Shown here: positions 14,350 through 22,544 of the stretch, piece after piece
How positions within the stretch are numbered: the first letter of the stretch is position 1
Layout of the letters: the number at the start of each line of letters is the position of its first letter
Notes under the pieces: model-generated
Database searches by the model: none
Told to the model about the DNA's origin: nothing
Seen by the model: only the letters and a program-made list of their open reading frames with translations
Program-made: the position numbers and the translations under genes
DNA from: Bacillota bacterium
GTDB lineage: Bacteria > Bacillota > Clostridia > Peptostreptococcales > Anaerovoracaceae
Assembly: GCA_017386805.1 (NCBI GenBank)
Contig: JAFOGM010000279.1
Span: 1-24,854, forward strand
Reading direction: 5' to 3'
Length of the DNA: 24,854 nt

Positions 14350-16824
14350 ATGCAACAGCAGTATGAATTTAAAGACATTGAAAAAAAGTGGCAGGATAAA
14401 TGGGCGGCTGAAGACGTTTTCAAAGTAACAGAAGATGAATCCAAAGAAAAGTATTATCTGTTGGAAATGTTCCCGTATCCCTCCGGTAAGCTGCACATGG
14501 GTCACGTAAGAAACTATTCCATCGGTGACGTTGCGGCTCGTTTCAAGACCATGCAGGGTTATAACGTATTACACCCCATCGGTTTTGACTCCTTCGGTCT
14601 GCCTGCAGAAAATGCTGCGATCAAGCACGGTATCCACCCCGCAAAGTGGACCGTTGAAAACATTGCTGAAATGGAAGATCAGCTGAAGGAACTGGGCTTC
14701 TCCTACGATTGGAACAGAGAAGTTGCTACCTGCCTCCCGGAATACTACAAGTGGATGCAGTGGCTGTTCATTCAGTTCTATAACAAGGGACTGGCTTACA
14801 AGAAGCAGAACCCTGTAAACTGGTGTCCTTCCTGCCAGACTGTACTGGCGAACGAACAGGTTGTAGACGGCCTCTGCGAACGCTGCAAGACTCCTGTTGG
14901 TAAGAAGGAACTGTCCCAGTGGTACCTGAAGATCACTGACTATGCAGATCGTCTGTTAGCAGACCTGGATAAGCTGGAAGGCTGGCCCTCCAAGGTTAAG
15001 ACCATGCAGAAGAACTGGATCGGTAAGTCCACCGGTGCAGAAATCACCTTCAAGGTGGAAAACATGGATCTGGAAATGACCGTATTCACCACTCGTGCAG
15101 ATACCATTTTCGGAACCACCTTCATGGTACTGGCTCCGGAACATCCCTATGCGAAGACCCTGGTTCAGGGCGGCGGAAATGAAGAAGCAGTTGCTCAGTT
15201 CATGGATAAGATCCAGCACATGAGCGACATCGACAGAGCTTCCACCACTCTGGAAAAGGAAGGTGTATTCACCGGAAGATATGCTGTAAACCAGCTGACT
15301 AACAAGAAGATCCCCATCTACCTGGCAAACTACGTTCTGATGGACTATGGTACCGGTGTGGTTATGGGTGTTCCCGCACACGACGAAAGAGACTTCGACT
15401 TCGCTAAGAAGTACGATCTGGATATCATCCCGGTAGTAGAACCTCCCGTGGATTCCAACATCGATCTGAACAATCTGGAAGCTGCATTCGTAGCCGAAGG
15501 TAAGCTGATCAACTCCGGCGAATTCAATGGTATGGATAACCTGCCTGCCATCGAAAAGATCATCGGTATGATGGAAGAAAAGCGCATCGGTAAGGCTGCA
15601 ACCAACTTCCGTCTGAGAGACTGGCTGATCTCCCGTCAGAGATACTGGGGCTGCCCGATTCCCATGGTTTATTGTGAACACTGTGGTTGGGTTCCCGAAA
15701 AGGAAGAGAACCTGCCGGTAATGCTGCCCACCGACGTTGAATTCACCGGCAAGGGCGAATCTCCGCTGACCACTTCCAAGACCTTCGCTGAAGCAACCTG
15801 CCCCATCTGCGGTGCTAAGGCAACCCGCGAAATGGATACCATGGATACCTTTATGGACAGTTCCTGGTACTTCCTGAGATACTGCGACGCAAAGAACGAC
15901 CAGGCTCCCTGGGATAAGAAGAAGGCTGGCTACTGGATGGCAGTTGACCAGTACATCGGTGGTGTAGAACATGCGATCCTGCACTTACTGTATGCAAGAT
16001 TCTTCACCAAGGTTCTGTATGACCTGGATCTGTGTTCCGTGGATGAACCCTTCACCAACCTGCTGACTCAGGGTATGGTACTGAAAGATGGTACCAAGAT
16101 GTCCAAGTCTGTTGGTAACGTAGTAAGCCCCGAAGAAATCATTTCCAAGTACGGTGCAGATACCGCCCGTCTGTTCATCATGTTCGCAGCTCCGCCTGAA
16201 AAGGAACTGGAATGGTCCGATACCGGTGTGGAAGGAAGCTACCGCTTCATCAACCGTGTATACAGACTGGTTTATGAACTGGCTGAAATGACTCAGGGTG
16301 TACCCGCGGTTTACAAGCTGGAAGGTAAGGATGACAAGCAGATGGCTTACAAGCTGAACACTGTCATCAAGAGAGTTACCGACGATATTTCCATCCGCTT
16401 CAACTTCAATACTGCAATCAGTGCCATCATGGAACTGGTAAATGAAATGTATCGTTACAAGGAGCTGGATGATGTAAATCTGGGTCTGCTGAAGGATGCA
16501 ACTGAAAAGTTAGTTCTGATGCTGGCTCCCTTCATTCCCCATGCCTGCGAAGAAATGTGGGAACACTTAGGTCACGAAGATCTGGTTTACAGAGCACAGT
16601 GGCCCACCTACGACGAAAGCGCTATGGTACAGGATACCGTGGAAATCGTCGTTCAGCTGAACGGTAAGGTAAAAGAACGTGTGGATGCTCCCACCGGTCT
16701 GGATAAGGATGCCTTTGCCGAAGCTGTTATGAAAGAAGACAAAGTTAAGGCATTGCTGGAAGGCAAGCAGATCATCAAGGTCATCGCTGTACCTGGAAAG
16801 CTGCTGAACGTCGTGGTTAAGTAA
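14350..16824 (+). CDS. leuS: Leucyl-tRNA synthetase
   Basis: LeuRS charges tRNA-Leu isoacceptors, including the tRNA-Leu(CAA) encoded at 3268-3349. The 824 residues are the normal bacterial size. Class I signatures are intact: PYPSGKLHMGH (42-52) with HMGH at 49-52, and KMSKS at 583-587. A zinc site is formed by Cys159, Cys162, Cys176 and Cys179, and a second cysteine pair set (YCEHC and CPIC) lies in the later zinc domain. The editing (CP1) domain, about 220-420, has TTLEKEGVFTGRYAVN and the GVPAHDERDFDFAKKY motif with the conserved Asp, so mischarged tRNA should be hydrolysed. The C-terminal VEIVVQLNGKVKERVDAP is present. Lysine is mostly AAA in the first 35 codons and almost wholly AAG afterwards. 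Tandem hairpins overlap its stop codon. Confidence 0.97.
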   Translation: MQQQYEFKDIEKKWQDKWAAEDVFKVTEDESKEKYYLLEMFPYPSGKLHMGHVRNYSIGDVAARFKTMQGYNVLHPIGFDSFGLPAENAAIKHGIHPAKWTVENIAEMEDQLKELGFSYDWNREVATCLPEYYKWMQWLFIQFYNKGLAYKKQNPVNWCPSCQTVLANEQVVDGLCERCKTPVGKKELSQWYLKITDYADRLLADLDKLEGWPSKVKTMQKNWIGKSTGAEITFKVENMDLEMTVFTTRADTIFGTTFMVLAPEHPYAKTLVQGGGNEEAVAQFMDKIQHMSDIDRASTTLEKEGVFTGRYAVNQLTNKKIPIYLANYVLMDYGTGVVMGVPAHDERDFDFAKKYDLDIIPVVEPPVDSNIDLNNLEAAFVAEGKLINSGEFNGMDNLPAIEKIIGMMEEKRIGKAATNFRLRDWLISRQRYWGCPIPMVYCEHCGWVPEKEENLPVMLPTDVEFTGKGESPLTTSKTFAEATCPICGAKATREMDTMDTFMDSSWYFLRYCDAKNDQAPWDKKKAGYWMAVDQYIGGVEHAILHLLYARFFTKVLYDLDLCSVDEPFTNLLTQGMVLKDGTKMSKSVGNVVSPEEIISKYGADTARLFIMFAAPPEKELEWSDTGVEGSYRFINRVYRLVYELAEMTQGVPAVYKLEGKDDKQMAYKLNTVIKRVTDDISIRFNFNTAISAIMELVNEMYRYKELDDVNLGLLKDATEKLVLMLAPFIPHACEEMWEHLGHEDLVYRAQWPTYDESAMVQDTVEIVVQLNGKVKERVDAPTGLDKDAFAEAVMKEDKVKALLEGKQIIKVIAVPGKLLNVVVK

Positions 16825-16852
16825 ATTCTTAACCACGATCGCCTCAGGCGAT
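16811..16852 (+). repeat. Tandem hairpins across the leuS stop and the leuS-rnj gap
   Basis: TCGTGGTTAAG (16811-16821) and CTTAACCACGA (16828-16838) are a perfect 11-base inverted repeat around the six bases TAAATT, with the leuS stop at the base of the loop. Directly after it ATCGCC (16838-16843) and GGCGAT (16847-16852) form a second, six-base stem with loop TCA. No T run follows, so they are not a standard terminator. The rnj ribosome binding site starts five bases later. Confidence 0.75.
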
Positions 16853-16874
16853 TGCCGGGAAAGGACGTATAAAT

Positions 16875-18554
16875 TTGAGAAGAACAGTACGAAGAAAGGA
16901 AGGAAGTCCTGTCAGACTGATTCCTCTGGGCGGGTTACATGAAATCGGAAAGAACATTACCGTCCTGGAATATAAAGATGATCTGATGATCATCGACTGT
17001 GGGATGTCATTCCCGGATGATGAGATGTTTGGTATCGACATCGTCATTCCCGATTTTACCTATCTCGTAAAAAACCGTGAGAAAATCCGCGGTATGGTCA
17101 TTACTCACGGACATGAAGACCATATCGGCGCCATCCCGTATCTGGTAAAGGAATTGAACATTCCTATTTACGGTACCAGACTGACTCTGGGATTGGTGGA
17201 AAATAAGTTAAAAGAACACGGACTGAAAGCTAAGCTGAAAGTTGTCAGAGCCGGCGACAAGATCAAAATGGGTGCATTCACTGTGGAAACGATCCGCACG
17301 ACGCATTCCATTGCCGACTCCATCTGTCTGTGTATCGATACTCCGGCGGGTAAGATCTTCCACACCGGAGACTTTAAGGTGGACTACACACCGTTGGAAG
17401 GTCAGCCCATCGATTTCCACAGATTGGCGGAAATCGGAAATCAGGGCGTTCTGCTGCTGATGGCTGACAGTACCAATGCGGAACGAAAAGGATATACACC
17501 GTCCGAACGTACGGTAGGGGTCACTCTGGAAAACATTTTCCGAAACTGCACCTCCCGTATTCTGGTGGCTACATTCTCTTCCAACATCCACCGCGTTCAG
17601 AAGATCATCGATACTGCAGTTCAGTACAAGCGCAAGGTTGCCATCTCCGGCAGATCCATGATCAACGTTGTAAATCTGGCCATAGAGCTGGGGTATATCA
17701 CCGTTCCGGCAGGAACCCTGGTAGACATCAATAAAATCCGTCACATCAAAGATTCTGAGCTCGTGATCGTTACCACAGGCAGCCAGGGGGAACCCATGTC
17801 TGCTTTATCCCGTATGGCTTCCAACGATCATAAGGCCGTTCAGATCAAGAAGGGTGACGTGGTAGTATTATCTTCCAGCCCCATTCCCGGAAACGAAAAG
17901 ACCATTTCCAACGTTGTAAACAAGCTCTTTGAAAAGGGTGCGGAAGTGATCTACAGTGATATCGCAGATATCCATGTATCCGGTCACGCTTGTGCAGAAG
18001 AACTGAAGCTGATCCACAGCTTGTTAAAGCCGAAATTCTTCGTTCCGGTCCACGGCGAATACCGTCATTTACGACAGCACGCCATGATCGCCGAAGAACT
18101 GGGCATGGATAAAAAGAACATCTTCATGATGGACAACGGTGAAGTCCTGGAAGTCAGCAGCAACAAAGCTGTAAAGACCAAGGAAACCGTTCCCTGTCAG
18201 GGCGTCATGGTAGATGGTCTTGGTGTCGGTGACGTTGGGAACATCGTTCTCCGTGACCGTAAACTGTTGTCCGAAGGCGGCCTGATCATTGTGGCTGTGG
18301 GAATCGACCGCAGCACAGGTGAAGTGGTTACCGGTCCGGACATCATCTCCCGTGGATTTGTTTACGTGAGAGAAGCAGAAGATCTCATCGAGCAGATGCG
18401 CCGCATCGCCTTCGATCGTCTGCAGATCTGCCGCGTGGAAGGAATTCGCGATTGGGCGGCAATGAAGAACTGGGTGAGAGATGACCTGAGAGATTTCATC
18501 TATCAGACCACCAAGAGAAGCCCTGTGATCCTGCCCATCTTTATGGAAGTTTAA
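16875..18554 (+). CDS. rnj: Ribonuclease J
   Basis: RNase J has both endonuclease and 5'-to-3' exonuclease activity and is central to mRNA decay and rRNA maturation in Bacillota. The 559 residues match the family. The metallo-beta-lactamase motif THGHEDH has His78, His80, Asp82 and His83; HTGDFKVD follows, then the beta-CASP region (ATFSSNIHRVQKIIDTA, ISGRSM), PVHGEYRHL with His393 and a C-terminal domain with IISRGFVYVRE. Whether it is the J1 or J2 type I cannot say; all metal ligands being present favours an active enzyme. The start is TTG at 16875 with GGGAAAGGA nine bases upstream; no better codon lies near. It follows leuS across a double hairpin and is 19 bases before the ylbF-family gene. 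Confidence 0.94.
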   Translation: MRRTVRRKEGSPVRLIPLGGLHEIGKNITVLEYKDDLMIIDCGMSFPDDEMFGIDIVIPDFTYLVKNREKIRGMVITHGHEDHIGAIPYLVKELNIPIYGTRLTLGLVENKLKEHGLKAKLKVVRAGDKIKMGAFTVETIRTTHSIADSICLCIDTPAGKIFHTGDFKVDYTPLEGQPIDFHRLAEIGNQGVLLLMADSTNAERKGYTPSERTVGVTLENIFRNCTSRILVATFSSNIHRVQKIIDTAVQYKRKVAISGRSMINVVNLAIELGYITVPAGTLVDINKIRHIKDSELVIVTTGSQGEPMSALSRMASNDHKAVQIKKGDVVVLSSSPIPGNEKTISNVVNKLFEKGAEVIYSDIADIHVSGHACAEELKLIHSLLKPKFFVPVHGEYRHLRQHAMIAEELGMDKKNIFMMDNGEVLEVSSNKAVKTKETVPCQGVMVDGLGVGDVGNIVLRDRKLLSEGGLIIVAVGIDRSTGEVVTGPDIISRGFVYVREAEDLIEQMRRIAFDRLQICRVEGIRDWAAMKNWVRDDLRDFIYQTTKRSPVILPIFMEV

Positions 18555-18573
18555 ATTTTGGAGGTATTCTGAC

Positions 18574-18918
18574 ATGAATCAGATCAACGTACATGATAAA
18601 GCACACGAATTAGCAAGAGCAGTGAAGGCTTCCGACCAGTATACCACTCTGGTACAGATGAAGGCTCAGGTGGATGAAGTTCCTGAACTGGCTGCAATGC
18701 TGAAGGATTTCAACGAAAAGAATACCGCTCTTCAGGCAGAAGCCATGATGACCGGTAAGATGAATGAAGAAGCATTGGAAGAAGTAAAGAAGCTGTATGC
18801 CATCGTTATGGCAAATCCCTTAGCTAACATGTATTTACAGTCTGAACTGGCATTTTCTCAGCTGATCAATGACATCGGCGCAATCTTAGGGGAAGTGATC
18901 AATAGTGTCCAGAAATAA
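18574..18918 (+). CDS. YlbF/YmcA family protein (DUF964)
   Basis: A small, helical, cytoplasmic protein of 114 residues. Features shared with YlbF and YmcA are the HDKAHELARAVKASDQY start (about residues 7-23), MKDFNEK-like heptads, and NPLANMYLQSELAFSQLINDIGAILGEVI near the end. In Bacillus subtilis YlbF, YmcA and YaaT form a complex that steers RNase Y, but those proteins are longer and bind Fe-S clusters through cysteines; this one has no cysteine at all, so that feature is missing. The neighbour here is RNase J, which may point to a role in RNA decay, but this is inference. GGAGG precedes the ATG; the last 14 bases overlap the next gene. Confidence 0.85.
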   Translation: MNQINVHDKAHELARAVKASDQYTTLVQMKAQVDEVPELAAMLKDFNEKNTALQAEAMMTGKMNEEALEEVKKLYAIVMANPLANMYLQSELAFSQLINDIGAILGEVINSVQK

Positions 18919-19993
18919 GGTTTATGTAAACCGCTTGGAACGCGTACGTTCCATGATGAAACAGCGCGGTCTGGAAGGCTTTTGGATTTCCAAGCGTGAA
19001 AACCAGGGCTATGTCACCGGATATCCTTCGTCGGATCTGTTCGTTTTGTTGACGGATACCGACAATTATCTGATCACCGATTTTCGGTATATCGAAGTCG
19101 TAAAGGATCTCTGTGAACCGCTGTTTACCATCGTTATGACCGAAACCGGTTTCTCTTTGTGGGATGCCGTACGAAAGGTTGCCGGCGATATCAAAACAGT
19201 GGGGATCGAAGAAAGTGTTCTGACAGTAGCTGATATGAAACTGCTGCAGAAGGCGCTTCCCAAGGCAGAACTGGTGGATGCCAGCGGTCTGATGGAAGAG
19301 ATCCGTGTGATCAAAGATGAAGGAGAACTGGAAGCCATGGGAAAAGCGATTTCTCTGGCTGACAACTGTTTCTCCCATATGTTAAACGTTCTTCATGCCG
19401 GGATGACCGAAAAAGAAGGGGCTTTGGAAATTGAAATGTTCCTGAAAAAACATGGAGCAGAGCGCTTGTCTTTCCCGACCATTTGTGTTTCCGGTGCCAG
19501 AACCTCTCTTCCTCACGGAGAACCTTCGGATAAGGTCATTGAAATCGGTGACTTTGTTACTATGGATTTCGGCTGTGTGGTGGATGGGTATTGTTCCGAT
19601 ATGACCCGTACTGTGGGGATCGGACGCATCAGCGAAGAACAAAAAGAAATATATGACCTGGTTCTCAGAGCGCAGAAGAATTGCCTTGCGAATCTGAAGG
19701 CCGGAGTCACCTGGCAGGGGGGCGACAGGTTTGCCCGTGATATCATCGAAGAAGCTGGCTATGGACAGTACTTCGGACATGGTACAGGGCACGGTGTGGG
19801 TCTGGAGATCCACGAAGCACCGACCATGAGTCCCAGAGGCCAGGGTGTGTTCCAGGAAAACATGACTGTGACCGTGGAACCGGGAATTTATTTACCAAAG
19901 AAGTTCGGTGTTCGAATTGAGGACTTGGCAATCATCACTTCTTCTGGTATAATAAATAAAGTTAAGTCAAATAAGGAATTAATAATTCTTTAA
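18905..19993 (+). CDS. pepP: M24 family aminopeptidase P (Xaa-Pro peptidase)
   Basis: Cuts N-terminal residues that precede proline; cytoplasmic metallopeptidase. Of 362 residues, the first 130 form the creatinase-like N-terminal domain and the rest the pita-bread fold. The five metal ligands are in place: Asp221 and Asp232 (MDFGCVVDGYCSDMTRT), His296 (GHGTGHGVGLEIHE), Glu325 (VEPGIYLP) and Glu339 (RIEDLAI). The start is GTG 18905, overlapping the ylbF-family gene, with AGGGGA about ten bases upstream. Substrate preference between Xaa-Pro peptide and dipeptide cannot be told from motifs, so the symbol is the family name. An efp promoter lies inside its last codons; pepP next to efp is a conserved pair in Bacillota and fits the shared theme of proline-rich proteins. 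Confidence 0.93.
   Translation: MSRNKVYVNRLERVRSMMKQRGLEGFWISKRENQGYVTGYPSSDLFVLLTDTDNYLITDFRYIEVVKDLCEPLFTIVMTETGFSLWDAVRKVAGDIKTVGIEESVLTVADMKLLQKALPKAELVDASGLMEEIRVIKDEGELEAMGKAISLADNCFSHMLNVLHAGMTEKEGALEIEMFLKKHGAERLSFPTICVSGARTSLPHGEPSDKVIEIGDFVTMDFGCVVDGYCSDMTRTVGIGRISEEQKEIYDLVLRAQKNCLANLKAGVTWQGGDRFARDIIEEAGYGQYFGHGTGHGVGLEIHEAPTMSPRGQGVFQENMTVTVEPGIYLPKKFGVRIEDLAIITSSGIINKVKSNKELIIL
19925..19953 (+). promoter_or_regulatory. Promoter of efp, inside the 3' end of the aminopeptidase gene
   Basis: TTGGCA (19925-19930), a 17-base spacer and TATAAT (19948-19953) with extended TGG make the best promoter in the window. It lies in the last 25 codons of the upstream gene and 97 bases before efp, giving efp its own strong expression. 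Confidence 0.78.
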
Positions 19994-20049
19994 AATAGCA
20001 CGAATTATGTATTCAGCCCGGAAAATAGGGCAAACGGAGGTTATTTATT

Positions 20050-20616
20050 ATGATTTATGCAAGTGATTTCAGAAAGGGCGTTACCTTTGACATCAACGGC
20101 GACCCGCATGTAGTTATCGATTTCCAGCACGTTAAGCCTGGTAAGGGTGCTGCTTTCGTACGTACCAAGTACAAGAACATTCTGACTGGTGCTACCAGAG
20201 AAGAAGCGTTCAACCCGGACGACAAGTTCCCCAAGGCTCACATCGAAACCAAGCAGATGCAGTATCTGTACAACGATGGCGAACTGTACTACTTCATGGA
20301 TGGCGAAACCTATGACCAGATCGCTCTGGGTGCAGCTCAGGTAGAAGACGCTATCAAGTTCCTGAGAGAAAACGATGAAGCTACCATCAAGTTCTACAAG
20401 GGTGCTGCTTTCCTGGTTGAAGCTCCGAACTTCGTAAACCTGAAGGTTATCGAAACCGAACCTGGCGTAAAGGGTAACACTGCTACCAACGTTACCAAGG
20501 CTGCTACCGTTGAAACCGGCGCTGTGATCCAGGTTCCTATCTTCATCGAAGAAGGCGAAATCATCCAGATCGACACCAGAGAAGGTAATGGCATGTACTT
20601 AGGTCGTGCAAAATAA
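20050..20616 (+). CDS. efp: Elongation factor P
   Basis: EF-P enters the ribosome E site and relieves stalling at runs of proline. The 188 residues show three beta-barrel domains: KOW-like (1-62) with VKPGKGAAFVRTK, where Lys32 at the loop tip is the residue that is modified in many bacteria, a middle OB domain with QMQYLYNDGELYYFMDGETYDQI, and a C-terminal OB domain with ATNVTKAATVETGAVIQVPIFIEEGEIIQIDTREGNGMYLGRAK. Lys at the tip is as in Bacillus subtilis, where it carries a 5-aminopentanol group; none of the E. coli modification genes (epmA, epmB, epmC) is in the window. GGAGG precedes the ATG. Codon use is strongly biased (AAG, GAA, GTT/GCT), as expected for a very abundant protein. It has its own promoter and terminator. 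Confidence 0.98.
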   Translation: MIYASDFRKGVTFDINGDPHVVIDFQHVKPGKGAAFVRTKYKNILTGATREEAFNPDDKFPKAHIETKQMQYLYNDGELYYFMDGETYDQIALGAAQVEDAIKFLRENDEATIKFYKGAAFLVEAPNFVNLKVIETEPGVKGNTATNVTKAATVETGAVIQVPIFIEEGEIIQIDTREGNGMYLGRAK

Positions 20617-20627
20617 ATTCGCAATGG

Positions 20628-20658
20628 AAAAGAACCGGGTCATGCTCGGTTCTTTTTT
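20628..20658 (+). terminator. Rho-independent terminator after efp
   Basis: AAAAGAACCG (20628-20637) pairs with CGGTTCTTTT (20647-20656), extended inward by two pairs to a five-base loop, and the T run continues to 20658. It isolates efp from mltG. Confidence 0.92.
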
Positions 20659-20670
20659 CTTAAATCACAG

Positions 20671-20688
20671 GGGATATCCCAGGGATAT
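20671..20688 (+). promoter_or_regulatory. Palindrome and direct repeat upstream of mltG
   Basis: GGGATATCCC (20671-20680) is a perfect ten-base palindrome, and GGGATAT recurs 11 bases on (20682-20688), about one helical turn. It lies in the 99-base gap where an mltG promoter should be, though no convincing -35 and -10 pair is visible. It may be a protein-binding site or chance. Confidence 0.25.
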
Positions 20689-20715
20689 GAGAATTTCAGA
20701 AAGAGATATAGAAGA

Positions 20716-21774
20716 ATGAGTAAAAGAAGACGAAAGAAAAAGGGAAATGGTCTCCTGATCGCTGTGATCAGTTTGATTGTTTTGATCGCCATTGGAGTTG
20801 GTGGATTCTCTGTGATCATGGGCGATGCAGATAAAGCACTGGATCCGGACAGCACCGCCATGATGGTTGTGGAAATCCCCAGCGGAAGCACCACCACCAG
20901 AATCGGAAATATCCTTGTGGAACAGGGTGTAATCGACAGTGCAGATTCCTTTAAGCTGCAGTCAAAAATGCAGGGTATGGATGGAAAGTACAAAGCTGGT
21001 GAATATACCTTATCTCCGGCCATGACCATGACGGAAATCATGGAGATCCTTGTTTCCGGAAACGTGAATACGGTCCGCTTTACCATTCCGGAAGGATTGC
21101 GTGTGGATGAAGTTGCCGATAAACTGGCTGAAGAAGGTTTAATCAATCGCGATTTGTTCCTGAAGGAAATCGAAAGCGGGGAATTCAATTATAAGTTCCT
21201 GAAAGATGCTCCTGCCGGAAAACTTCGACTGGAAGGATATTTGTATCCCAATACCTACGATGTATTTACCACAGCCAGCGAACACGACATCATCGATCGT
21301 CTTCTTCGTCAGTTAGATACTGTGTTTACCGACGAAATGTATGCCAGAGCAGAGGAATTGGGCATGGATCTCAATGAAGTCATGACCATCGCATCTCTGA
21401 TCGAACGCGAAACCATGGTGGACAGTGAGCGGGCGAAGGTTGCCAGTGTCATTTACAATCGTCTTGACATTGGGATGAAATTGCAGATCGATGCAACCGT
21501 CCAGTATGCACTGGGTGAATCCAAGCAGTTCCTGACCTACGCAGATCTGGAAGTGAAGTCTCCCTATAACACCTATCAAATCGAAGGGCTTCCTCCTGGA
21601 CCGATCTGTTCTCCCGGTGAGGCTTCCATCAAAGCGGCATTATATCCGGAAGATACCGATTACATTTATTACGTACTGAGCGCTGCAAAAGACGGCAGCC
21701 ATAAATTCGCCAAGACCGGAAGCGAGTTCCTGAGATACAAGCAGGAATATAAGAATGCTTACGGATTGAACTAA
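20716..21774 (+). CDS. mltG: Endolytic peptidoglycan transglycosylase MltG (YceG-like)
   Basis: MltG cuts nascent glycan strands in the membrane-bound peptidoglycan and thereby sets their length. The 352-residue protein starts with a positively charged tail (KRRRKKKG) and one membrane helix (about 12-35), then a LysM-like region (about 50-110) and the YceG catalytic domain (about 115-350). The catalytic Glu is Glu230 in ASLIERETM, and YNRLDIGMKLQIDATVQYALG and PSPYNTY-like sequence (SPYNTYQIEGLPPGPICSPG) are the other family signatures. The ribosome binding site is weak (AGAAGA close to the ATG). It opens the mltG-trmR-trhP group, the order of yrrL-yrrM-yrrO in Bacillus subtilis. Confidence 0.95.
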   Translation: MSKRRRKKKGNGLLIAVISLIVLIAIGVGGFSVIMGDADKALDPDSTAMMVVEIPSGSTTTRIGNILVEQGVIDSADSFKLQSKMQGMDGKYKAGEYTLSPAMTMTEIMEILVSGNVNTVRFTIPEGLRVDEVADKLAEEGLINRDLFLKEIESGEFNYKFLKDAPAGKLRLEGYLYPNTYDVFTTASEHDIIDRLLRQLDTVFTDEMYARAEELGMDLNEVMTIASLIERETMVDSERAKVASVIYNRLDIGMKLQIDATVQYALGESKQFLTYADLEVKSPYNTYQIEGLPPGPICSPGEASIKAALYPEDTDYIYYVLSAAKDGSHKFAKTGSEFLRYKQEYKNAYGLN

Positions 21775-21800
21775 TTGATAGTTTTAAAGCGAGAACTACT

Positions 21801-22544
21801 ATGGAAACAAGAAATATCACAGTCCCTGAGACTGCAGAATACATTGAAGGATTGTACCACCAGCCCAATGAGGCACTGATGGCCTTTCGTCAAAAAAGCG
21901 ATGAAGCCATGGTACCGATCCTTTTAAAAGAAACGGAAGCCTTGCTTCAGCAGCTGATCCTTCTTCGAAAACCGAAGAACATCCTGGAAATCGGAACTGC
22001 TGTGGGCTACGGGGCAACCTGCTTCGCGACCTGGGCGCCGGAAGCAACCGTCACCACCATCGAATATACCCCCGAGATGGTGGAACAGGCCCGAAAGAAC
22101 ATCGAAGAACGAGGGCTTTCCGACCGCGTGACCGTTTTGGAAGGCGATGCGCGCCAGGTACTGGCGCAGCTTGCCGCAGAGCGGAAAGAGGGGGATCTTC
22201 CTTACGACTTCGTCTTTATCGATGCAGGGAAAGGACACTATCCTGAATTTTGGGGTTTGAGTCTTCCTATGATGGCTCAGGATTGTATCGTTGCCTCCGA
22301 TAACGTTTTGTTTAAAGGACTAACGGCTTCGGATACCTTTGAAGCAGAGGGAAAGAAAAAAAGAAAACATCGGACGATCGTCCGTCGACTTCGAAAATAT
22401 CTGGACTACCTGTCCCATGCGGAAGGATTGATCACTTCCGTGCTGGCTGTTGGTGACGGTTTGGCCATTACCACAGTCCAGGATCCGGAACTGGTACGTT
22501 CCCAGTGGAATTTAGAACAATTAATGGAGAAAGAACATGAATAA
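21801..22544 (+). CDS. trmR: tRNA 5-hydroxyuridine(34) methyltransferase TrmR (YrrM)
   Basis: A class I SAM methyltransferase of 247 residues in the O-methyltransferase family 3. In Bacillus subtilis TrmR turns 5-hydroxyuridine at the tRNA wobble position into 5-methoxyuridine. Seen here are motif I NILEIGTAVGYGA (60-72), Glu88 in TTIEYTPEM for the SAM ribose, FVFIDAGKGHY (138-147) with Asp141, the metal-binding ASDNVLFKG, and the C-terminal LAVGDGLAITT. This family also contains small-molecule O-methyltransferases; the assignment to TrmR rests mainly on the next gene, a U32 protein that would make its substrate, and on mltG upstream. The binding site before the ATG is poor, so translation may rely on the upstream gene. 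It overlaps trhP by eight bases, implying coupled translation. Confidence 0.85.
   Translation: METRNITVPETAEYIEGLYHQPNEALMAFRQKSDEAMVPILLKETEALLQQLILLRKPKNILEIGTAVGYGATCFATWAPEATVTTIEYTPEMVEQARKNIEERGLSDRVTVLEGDARQVLAQLAAERKEGDLPYDFVFIDAGKGHYPEFWGLSLPMMAQDCIVASDNVLFKGLTASDTFEAEGKKKRKHRTIVRRLRKYLDYLSHAEGLITSVLAVGDGLAITTVQDPELVRSQWNLEQLMEKEHE

Noticed and set aside
14956..15984. A 342-codon open frame on the minus strand inside leuS
   Set aside because: Antisense to conserved LeuRS sequence, with no family features and no ribosome binding site.
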